Made by a program: the position numbers and the translations under genes. A stretch of 6,801 bases of DNA, from assembly GCA_023254755.1 (NCBI GenBank), contig JALRKU010000439.1, positions 1-6,801 of the forward strand, written 5' to 3'. The notes beneath the pieces were generated by a model, which worked only from the letters and a program-made list of their open reading frames with translations, made no database searches and had not been told where the DNA came from. The stretch is from Aeromicrobium sp. Its GTDB lineage: Bacteria; Actinomycetota; Actinomycetes; Propionibacteriales; Nocardioidaceae. Shown here in pieces: positions 1 to 3,950 of this stretch. Within the stretch, counting starts at the first letter, position 1; each line of letters begins with the position of its first letter.

Positions 1-1
1 G

Positions 2-100
2 GCGGAGCAGCGTCGCAACGACATCATCGACTCCCAGTACCAGGGGAACCGCAACCCGTTCATCGACCACCCGGAGTGGGCGCAGTCGGTGTTCGGCTGA
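2..100 (+). CDS. Endonuclease I (EndA/NucM/Vvn) family nuclease, C-terminal fragment
   Basis: Only the last 32 codons and the TGA stop (98-100) are in the window; the start lies upstream. The readable end contains RRNDIIDSQYQGNRNPF followed by IDHPEWAQSVFG. The NRNPFIDHPEW block is the hallmark C-terminal motif of the endonuclease I family, which are His-Me-finger nucleases, usually secreted or periplasmic, that cut DNA (and in some members RNA) without sequence specificity. The Asn of this block is one of the metal-site residues in characterised members. The catalytic His-Me finger itself and any signal peptide would lie upstream and cannot be checked. The gene ends 196 nt before ssrA and runs in the same direction; a functional link to tmRNA is not suggested. 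Family assignment is good for so short a piece because the motif is distinctive. Substrate and location are inferred from the family. Confidence 0.8.
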   Translation, partial: AEQRRNDIIDSQYQGNRNPFIDHPEWAQSVFG

Positions 101-102
101 CG

Positions 103-148
103 GTCCCGCCCTCCATCGGTGGCTGGGCAACCTCAGCGCCGGCGGGAC
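103..148 (+). repeat. Hairpin just after the nuclease gene, possible terminator, containing a half copy of the next palindrome
   Basis: GTCCCGCC (103-110) and GGCGGGAC (141-148) are perfect 8-bp complements starting 2 nt after the nuclease stop codon. The loop (111-140) holds TCGGTGGCTGGGCAACCTCAGC (116-137, 22 nt). That segment matches 20 of 22 positions of the left arm of the palindrome at 154-205. There is no T-run, so if it terminates transcription it would be the U-tract-poor kind common in high-GC actinobacteria. It may equally be a repeat-family element. Confidence 0.45.
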
Positions 149-153
149 GGCGT

Positions 154-205
154 GTCGGTGGCTGGGCATCCTGAGCAGCGCTGCTGCGGGTGCCTGGCCA
201 CCGAC
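154..205. repeat. Large imperfect palindrome with 26-nt arms (REP-like hairpin)
   Basis: The 52-nt element is symmetric about 179/180. The left arm begins GTCGGTGGCTGGGCA and the right arm ends TGCCTGGCCACCGAC. Over 26 nt the arms disagree at 5 positions. The centre AGCAGCGCTGCT (174-185) is a perfect 12-nt palindrome. The left arm is nearly repeated at 116-137. It could be a bidirectional terminator, a REP/MITE-like repeat, or a structured leader for ssrA. No transposase is seen nearby. The structure is certain; the function is unknown. Confidence 0.6.
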
Positions 206-220
206 GCCGGGCGTCGGGAA

Positions 221-249
221 TCTTCGACGAGGGCCTGGGGTTGTACAGT
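221..249 (+). promoter_or_regulatory. Weak candidate promoter for ssrA
   Basis: TACAGT (244-249) fits the actinobacterial -10 pattern TANNNT. It would start transcription near 256, giving a precursor with about 40 nt of 5' leader to be removed by RNase P. The -35 side is poor: TTCGAC at 223-228 has only a 15-nt spacer and TCTTCG at 221-226 has 17. No better candidate was found in 206-296. Confidence 0.3.
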
Positions 250-296
250 GGTGAGACGCCGTGCCTGCGAGGGTGGGCGTGGTTGACAACTCAAGA

Positions 297-663
297 GGGG
301 CTGATCGGTTTCGACTTTGGTCGTTCGACTCAGGAGAAGCGGGTAGAGAACGCGACGTCATCTCTTTAACGTTCGTCGCAACCCATAAGTGCCGATTCCA
401 AGCGCACTGACTTCGCCCTCGCTGCCTGACAGCGACTGGTGAAGGGCCGGCCCGGGAGCGTCTCCGTCCCGGATCGCCGGTCTCATCTAGGAGACTCGCT
501 GATCACGTCGTGTCGCCCGGCGTGATCGGGACATCTCGGCGACTGAGCCCGTCGGCAACGCGTTCGTCCGAGTGCCGGGGCTGAGAAAAGCGTCAGACGG
601 ACTGCACCCGGAGAAGCCTTGATGCAGCGTTGCAGGACCCGGGTTCAATTCCCGGCAGCTCCA
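297..663 (+). ncRNA. ssrA: Transfer-messenger RNA (tmRNA)
   Basis: tmRNA rescues stalled ribosomes. Its alanyl-tRNA-like half enters the A site with SmpB, and its mRNA-like half encodes a degradation tag. The 5' end GGGGCTGATCGGTTTCGACT is the conserved tmRNA start. GGGGCTG (297-303) pairs with CAGCTCC (656-662) as a 7-bp acceptor stem, leaving A663 as discriminator. The T arm is CCGGG (639-643), loop TTCAATT (644-650), CCCGG (651-655). The GAGAAGCCTTGA block (611-622) near the 3' end is also typical. The encoded length is 367 nt, about 370 with CCA and close to mycobacterial tmRNA. The bases after A663 are CGT, so CCA is not encoded and must be added by tRNA nucleotidyltransferase. One-piece, not permuted. 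smpB is not in the window; the upstream neighbour is a nuclease gene. Confidence 0.97.
391..429 (+). other. tmRNA tag-peptide reading frame (ADSKRTDFALAA)
   Basis: The resume codon GCC (391-393) follows the conserved-looking CCATAAGT stretch. The frame reads A-D-S-K-R-T-D-F-A-L-A-A and stops at TGA (427-429). The M. tuberculosis tag, as I recall it, is ADSHQRDYALAA, so the first three residues, Asp7 and the ALAA end agree while the middle differs. The ALAA tail is the signal read by ClpXP-type proteases. Resume codon and frame are fixed by this homology, not by experiment. Confidence 0.9.
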
Positions 664-723
664 CGTACCACCTCGGGCTCGACGCGTCAGCGTCGAGCCC
701 GACGTCATTTCTGGAGCTGCCGG
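652..723. repeat. 12-nt perfect inverted repeat: tmRNA 3' end and its complement beyond the terminator
   Basis: CCGGCAGCTCCA (652-663), the 3' strand of the tmRNA T and acceptor stems up to the discriminator base, is exactly complementary to TGGAGCTGCCGG (712-723). The pair encloses the 673-702 hairpin with 9-nt unpaired stretches on each side. A read-through ssrA transcript could therefore fold into a nested 12-bp plus 13-bp structure that competes with the tRNA-like fold. On the minus strand, the 3' UTR of the VKOR transcript would carry a mimic of the tmRNA 3' end. Function unknown. Confidence 0.55.
673..712 (+). terminator. Hairpin terminator of ssrA
   Basis: TCGGGCTCGACGC (673-685), loop GTCA (686-689) and GCGTCGAGCCCGA (690-702) make a perfect 13-bp, very GC-rich stem starting 10 nt after the tmRNA end. 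It is followed by CGTCATTTCT, a modest T-rich tail. The stem could also stop converging transcripts from the VKOR gene on the minus strand, although that side has no T-tract. Confidence 0.8.
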
Positions 724-785
724 ACGCGGTAGCCCTCGCCGCGGCGCCCAGGCGCCTGTCGAGGCAGGCTCGCTGCTCGGCCGGC

Positions 786-1370
786 TCAGCCGAACAGCTT
801 CTCGGGGCCGAACGCGAACCAGATGGTCGCGACGACCGCGACGTACCAGAGAGCGATGACGAGGCCAGCCCAGTCGTCGAGGAAGCGGGTGACCACGTTC
901 TGCGGGGCGAACAGGCGCAGGTTGTGCGCCGAGACCAGCACGAACAGCGGGATCATGACCGCCCAGACCACCATGCACCAGGGGCAGAGGCGATCGATGA
1001 CGAAGATGCTCTGGCTCTGCAGCCAGGTGACGAAGCCGATCCCGAACAGCACGCCGACCTGCAGGCCAGCCCAGATCCACCGGGGGAACGTGACGCCGGC
1101 GAGCAGCAGCACGCCGAGCGTGAGCACGACCGAGAAGCCGATGACGCCGATCACGGAGTTGGCGAACCCGAACGCAGCGGCCTGCTTGGACTCCATCACG
1201 CCGCTGCAGCTGACCCAGGCGCTGATGTCGCAGCTGAGGGTCTTCGCGGTCCCGTCGGCCTTGGCCTGCAGCAGCGCGATCTTGTCGATCGTCAGCATCG
1301 TCGCGGCGAGCAGCGCGATCGCGCCACCGATCGTCATCAGCAGCCGCGGTGGGCGCAGGTTCTCCGTCAC
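786..1370 (-). CDS. Vitamin K epoxide reductase (VKOR) family integral membrane protein
   Basis: The 194-residue product matches bacterial VKOR homologues. These membrane enzymes pass electrons from disulfide-generating partners (DsbA-like thioredoxin-fold proteins) to quinone and so drive oxidative folding of exported proteins, as shown for M. tuberculosis VKOR. The active-site CPWC is at 129-132, in a TM-associated context (VIDRLCPWCMVV). The loop cysteine pair is C47 and C55 (LSCDISAWVSCSGVM), followed by the family-typical FGFANSVIGVIG at about 67-78. Hydrophobic segments lie near 13-34, 73-93, 98-117, 131-148 and 168-187, giving five predicted helices. All four redox cysteines are present. 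The GTG at 1370 is chosen because the frame upstream of it runs into the promoter region and then antisense to the monooxygenase gene. It has no good Shine-Dalgarno but a -10 sits 6 nt upstream, suggesting a leaderless mRNA. Met12 is an alternative start. No DsbA-like partner is adjacent. Confidence 0.9.
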   Translation of the reverse strand: MTENLRPPRLLMTIGGAIALLAATMLTIDKIALLQAKADGTAKTLSCDISAWVSCSGVMESKQAAAFGFANSVIGVIGFSVVLTLGVLLLAGVTFPRWIWAGLQVGVLFGIGFVTWLQSQSIFVIDRLCPWCMVVWAVMIPLFVLVSAHNLRLFAPQNVVTRFLDDWAGLVIALWYVAVVATIWFAFGPEKLFG

Positions 1371-1376
1371 GCCCCG

Positions 1377-1382
1377 ATCGTA
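1377..1382 (-). promoter_or_regulatory. Candidate -10 for a leaderless VKOR transcript
   Basis: Read on the minus strand, TACGAT (1382 to 1377) fits TANNNT and is followed by 6 nt (CGGGGC) and then the GTG start. That spacing places the transcription start at or within a base of the GTG, the usual arrangement for leaderless actinobacterial genes. No convincing -35 is seen upstream on this strand. Confidence 0.4.
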
Positions 1383-1406
1383 ACGAGGCGTCCCAGCGGC
1401 CGATCG

Positions 1407-1435
1407 TTGACGCGGGCCCAGGGGTGTGAGACATT
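1407..1435 (+). promoter_or_regulatory. Candidate promoter of the EthA-like monooxygenase gene
   Basis: TTGACG (1407-1412) is a near-consensus -35. After a 17-nt spacer comes GACATT (1430-1435), preceded by TG one base upstream (1427-1428), an extended -10 arrangement. The predicted start near 1442 falls inside the palindrome at 1438-1452. The -10 hexamer is only a partial match. Confidence 0.45.
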
Positions 1436-1437
1436 CG

Positions 1438-1452
1438 CATACCGACGGTATG
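1438..1452 (+). promoter_or_regulatory. Perfect 15-bp palindromic operator, TetR-type
   Basis: CATACCG-A-CGGTATG is a perfect inverted repeat with 7-nt half-sites around one base. It lies just after the candidate -10 and over the predicted transcription start, 14 bp before the ATG. Spacing and the ACCG/CGGT half-sites resemble operators bound by TetR-family repressors in actinobacteria (inference). Binding here would block transcription of the monooxygenase gene. No regulator gene is present in the window, so the repressor must be encoded elsewhere. Confidence 0.6.
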
Positions 1453-1454
1453 TC

Positions 1455-1461
1455 AAAGGAG
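1455..1461 (+). promoter_or_regulatory. Ribosome binding site fixing the monooxygenase start
   Basis: AAAGGAG lies 5 nt before ATG 1467-1469 and is a strong Shine-Dalgarno. It selects this ATG although the open frame extends back to before 700. Confidence 0.85.
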
Positions 1462-1466
1462 TGACC

Positions 1467-2930
1467 ATGACCGCAGAGCACGTCGACGTCCTGATCGTGG
1501 GCGCGGGTCTGTCCGGGATCGGCGCGGCCTGGCGCCTCCAGGAGCAGCACCCGGACAAGACCTACGCGATCCTGGAGATGCGCGACGCGATCGGCGGGAC
1601 GTGGGACATCTTCCGCTACCCGGGCATCCGGTCCGACTCCGACATGTACACGCTGAGCTTCCCGTTCCGCCCCTGGACGAACCCCAAGTCGATCGCCGAC
1701 GGGGCCGACATCCGCGAGTACATCCGCGACACGGCCGCCGAGGCCGGCATCGAGAAGCACGTCCGCTTCGGCCACCGGGTGCGGTCCGCGTCGTGGTCCA
1801 GCGCCGACGCGCGGTGGACCGTCACCTCGCAGGTCGACGGCGCCGAGGTCACCCAGACCGCGTCGTTCCTCTACCTGTGCAGCGGCTACTACAGCTACGA
1901 CAGCGGGTTCCAGCCGGACTTCCCGGGCCTGGCGGACTACCAGGGCCACCTGGTCCACCCGCAGTTCTGGCCCGAGGACCTCGACGTCGCGGGCAAGAAG
2001 GTCGTCGTGATCGGCAGCGGCGCCACCGCCGTGACCCTCATCCCGTCACTGGCCGACGACGTCGAGCACGTCACGATGCTGCAGCGCTCGCCCACCTACA
2101 TCACGTCGCTGCCCGGAGAGGACAAGCTGGCGCGCCTCACGCTCAAGGCGCTGCCCGACTCGGTCGCCCACACGGTGAACCGGGCGCGGATGGCCGCGAC
2201 GGCGGTCGGCTTCTACCAGTTCTGCCGCCGCTTCCCGAAGGCCGCGCGCTCGGTCCTGCTCAAGCGGGCCAAGGCCGCACTGCCGGAGGGCTACGACATG
2301 AAGCACTTCACGCCCTCGTACGACCCGTGGGACCAGCGGCTGTGCATCGTGCCGAACGGCGACCTGTTCCGGGCCATCCGCCGGGGCAAGGCCTCCGTCG
2401 TGACCGACACGATCGAGTCGTTCGACGCCACCGGCATCCGCCTGTCGTCCGGCGAGCACCTCGACGCCGACGTCGTGGTCAGCGCCACCGGCCTGAACGT
2501 GGTCTCGTTCGGCACGGTCGCGCTGTCGGTCGACGGCGAGGCGGTCGACACCTCGCAGGTCTACGCCTACAAGGGCGTCATGTTCAGCGGCCTGCCCAAC
2601 CTGGCGTGGTGCGTCGGGTACACGAACGCGTCGTGGTCGCTGCGCGCTGACCTGTCGCACCAGTACGTGACGCGGTACCTGCAGCACCTGGACGAGCACG
2701 GCTACGCGTACGGGATGCCGGACCCGTCGGGGGTCGAGGGCGAGCGACCGGTGCTCGACCTGACGTCGGGCTACGTCCAGCGTGCCCTCGGGGTGCTGCC
2801 GAAGCAGGGCGATCGGCGTCCGTGGACCGTGCGGCAGAACTGGCTGCTGGACTCGCTGGACATGCGCACCACCGACCTCGACGAGGACATGGTCTTCGTG
2901 ACCCGCGACGCCGCCGAGCCCGCCGCCTGA
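1467..2930 (+). CDS. ethA: EthA-type FAD/NADPH-dependent Baeyer-Villiger monooxygenase
   Basis: At 487 residues this is almost the length of M. tuberculosis EthA (489), which it resembles throughout. Such enzymes use NADPH and O2 to form a flavin C4a-peroxide, inserting oxygen into ketones or oxidising sulfur; EthA also activates thioamide prodrugs such as ethionamide. The FAD Rossmann motif is GAGLSG at 12-17. The GTWDIFRYPGIRSDSDMYTL block (about 48-67) is diagnostic of this subgroup. The Baeyer-Villiger fingerprint is YQGHLVHPQFWP at 158-169, with Tyr replacing the usual leading Phe. The NADPH motif is GSGATA at 183-188. ATGLN (340-344) is the late conserved motif of flavoprotein monooxygenases. 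YDPWDQRLCIVPNGDLFRAI and VGYTNASWSLRADL are further EthA-like blocks. It is soluble, with no signal peptide. It is divergent from the VKOR gene across 96 bp, with a likely operator at its start site. The natural substrate is unknown. Confidence 0.93.
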   Translation: MTAEHVDVLIVGAGLSGIGAAWRLQEQHPDKTYAILEMRDAIGGTWDIFRYPGIRSDSDMYTLSFPFRPWTNPKSIADGADIREYIRDTAAEAGIEKHVRFGHRVRSASWSSADARWTVTSQVDGAEVTQTASFLYLCSGYYSYDSGFQPDFPGLADYQGHLVHPQFWPEDLDVAGKKVVVIGSGATAVTLIPSLADDVEHVTMLQRSPTYITSLPGEDKLARLTLKALPDSVAHTVNRARMAATAVGFYQFCRRFPKAARSVLLKRAKAALPEGYDMKHFTPSYDPWDQRLCIVPNGDLFRAIRRGKASVVTDTIESFDATGIRLSSGEHLDADVVVSATGLNVVSFGTVALSVDGEAVDTSQVYAYKGVMFSGLPNLAWCVGYTNASWSLRADLSHQYVTRYLQHLDEHGYAYGMPDPSGVEGERPVLDLTSGYVQRALGVLPKQGDRRPWTVRQNWLLDSLDMRTTDLDEDMVFVTRDAAEPAA

Positions 2931-2984
2931 TCGATCCGCGAGCCCGGGCCCGGGGCGGTGACCTGGCGACGTGTCGTCGGGTGG

Positions 2985-3033
2985 CGGTGCGTCAGCGACC
3001 GATCGGGGAGCGTGATGCGTCGCTGAGGCACCG
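2985..3033. terminator. Long hairpin in the convergent region, likely terminator
   Basis: CGGTGCGTCAGCGAC (2985-2999) pairs with GTCGCTGAGGCACCG (3019-3033) with one mismatch over 15 bp and a 19-nt loop. It lies 54 nt after the monooxygenase stop. No T-run follows. The left arm could pair equally well with the second repeat copy at 3050-3064, so two mutually exclusive folds are possible. Termination of the + strand gene is inferred from position. Confidence 0.45.
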
Positions 3034-3075
3034 CCCTCACTCGGGAAGGGTCGCTGAGGCACCGCCTCACTCGGG
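3019..3075. repeat. Two tandem 26/27-nt direct repeats, 31-nt period
   Basis: Copy A (3019-3045) and copy B (3050-3075) both read GTCGCTGAGGCACCGCC, then TCACTCGGG. They differ only by one extra C in copy A. Copy B contains a perfect small hairpin TGAGGC-ACC-GCCTCA (3055-3069); the extra C in copy A shortens the equivalent stem to 5 bp. They lie between the stop codons of the two converging genes and do not look coding. Confidence 0.65.
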
Positions 3076-3101
3076 TCGGCTGGCTCAGGCGCAGCTCTGA
3101 C

Positions 3102-3120
3102 CCAGGGCACGTCGCCCTGG
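3102..3120 (-). terminator. Hairpin downstream of nei2, possible terminator
   Basis: CCAGGGC (3102-3108), loop ACGTC, and GCCCTGG (3114-3120) form a perfect 7-bp stem. It lies 56 nt beyond the nei2 stop on the minus strand. No T-tract follows on either strand, so termination is inferred from position and stem strength only. Confidence 0.4.
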
Positions 3121-3176
3121 CCGCCCCGCTGCATGCCCACGCGTCGCTCGGTCGCCGCCCGGTGGGCCGATAGAGG

Positions 3177-3950
3177 TCAGGTCTGGCAGGCCGGGCACCA
3201 GTAGGTGTCGCGCTCCGTGACGGGGGTGTCGCCCAGCGTGCCGCGGCGCACCGGCCCTCCGCACCGCCGGCACCGCGCGCGGTCGCGACCGTAGATCCAC
3301 CGCTCGCGGCCCTGGCGCGTGTCGCCGGTGAAGGTGCGGACCGCGCGGTCCTTGTTCGCCTGCAGCATCTGGTGACCGCGCTGCACCACGCGCCGCAGGT
3401 CGGGGACGTCGCCCACCCGCCGATCGGGAGCGAGGCCCGAGACGAACAACAGCTCGTTGACGTACTCGTTGCCGAGCCCTGCGAGGTTGCGCTGGTCGAG
3501 CAGGGCCAGGAAGACCGGCCGGTCGGGATCGGAGCCCGTGCGCCGCACGGCCTCGTCGAGGTCCCAGTCGGCGCCGAGCAGATCCGGACCCAGCCGGTCC
3601 AGCCCCTCGGCCTCGCGCGGCAGCACCTCGACGACACCCAGCCAGAACCCCACCGCCTCGTGCTCGGCGGTGCGCAGCACGATGCGGGCCGCGTGGGACG
3701 GGCCGCGCCACCGGGTGCCGATCGGGTGCACGTCCCAGCGACCCTCCATCTTCAGGTGGGTGTGGATCGAGTGGTCGCCGACACGGATCAGCAGGTGCTT
3801 GCCACGGCTCACCACCTCGTCGACCCGCTGGCCGGACAGGTCGGTCGCCGCGTACCGCGGCACCCGCACGTCGGTGCTGACGAGGACCTGGCCCTCGAGC
3901 GCCTCGCGGAGACGGTGCGCCGCACGGTAGACGGTGTCGCCCTCAGGCAT
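3177..3950 (-). CDS. nei2: Endonuclease VIII-like DNA glycosylase/AP lyase (Nei2, Fpg/Nei family)
   Basis: The 257-residue product excises oxidised bases, mainly pyrimidines, and nicks the abasic site. After Met removal, Pro2 is the N-terminal nucleophile; it starts PEGDTV with the catalytic Glu3. K51 in SRGKHLLI is the conserved phosphate-contacting lysine. The helix-two-turn-helix is LDQRNLAGLGNEYVNEL (151-167) with conserved N161. The zinc finger has C227, C230, C252 and C255 (CRRC ... WCPAC), with R247 in its hairpin. All key residues are intact. Length and sequence match M. tuberculosis Nei (Rv3297, about 255 aa). The ATG overlaps the end of lhr in ATGCCTGA (8 nt), so translation is probably coupled; a weak AAGGGA lies 10 nt before the start. 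The lhr-nei2 pairing is conserved in mycobacteria, where it has been tied to repair of interstrand crosslinks. An Fpg (8-oxoguanine) assignment is less likely given the PEGDTV start. Confidence 0.94.
   Translation of the reverse strand: MPEGDTVYRAAHRLREALEGQVLVSTDVRVPRYAATDLSGQRVDEVVSRGKHLLIRVGDHSIHTHLKMEGRWDVHPIGTRWRGPSHAARIVLRTAEHEAVGFWLGVVEVLPREAEGLDRLGPDLLGADWDLDEAVRRTGSDPDRPVFLALLDQRNLAGLGNEYVNELLFVSGLAPDRRVGDVPDLRRVVQRGHQMLQANKDRAVRTFTGDTRQGRERWIYGRDRARCRRCGGPVRRGTLGDTPVTERDTYWCPACQT

Noticed and set aside
283..288. TTGACA just before ssrA as a -35 box
   Set aside because: It is only 9 nt from the mature tmRNA 5' end, and no -10 lies at the right distance downstream. Use of it would start transcription inside the tmRNA.
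639..723. Genomic island integrated at the ssrA 3' end
   Set aside because: No integrase gene and no direct repeat of the tmRNA 3' end is found. The only copy is the short inverted one, and the downstream genes look like ordinary chromosomal genes.
487..1440. 317-codon minus-strand frame spanning the VKOR gene and part of ssrA
   Set aside because: It runs through the tmRNA and the ssrA terminator and overlaps the VKOR gene in another frame. The product is Arg-rich with no family features.
630..1466. In-frame upstream extension of the monooxygenase gene
   Set aside because: The extension passes through the tmRNA 3' end, the terminator and the antisense VKOR gene. A strong AAAGGAG directly before ATG 1467 and the EthA-like N-terminus fix the true start.
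1371..1958. N-terminal extension of the VKOR frame to an ATG at 1958
   Set aside because: It would be antisense to the monooxygenase gene and shows no homology. The family length of about 190-200 residues fits the GTG at 1370.
3019..3075. CRISPR array
   Set aside because: Only two copies separated by 4 nt, with no spacers of typical length and no cas genes.
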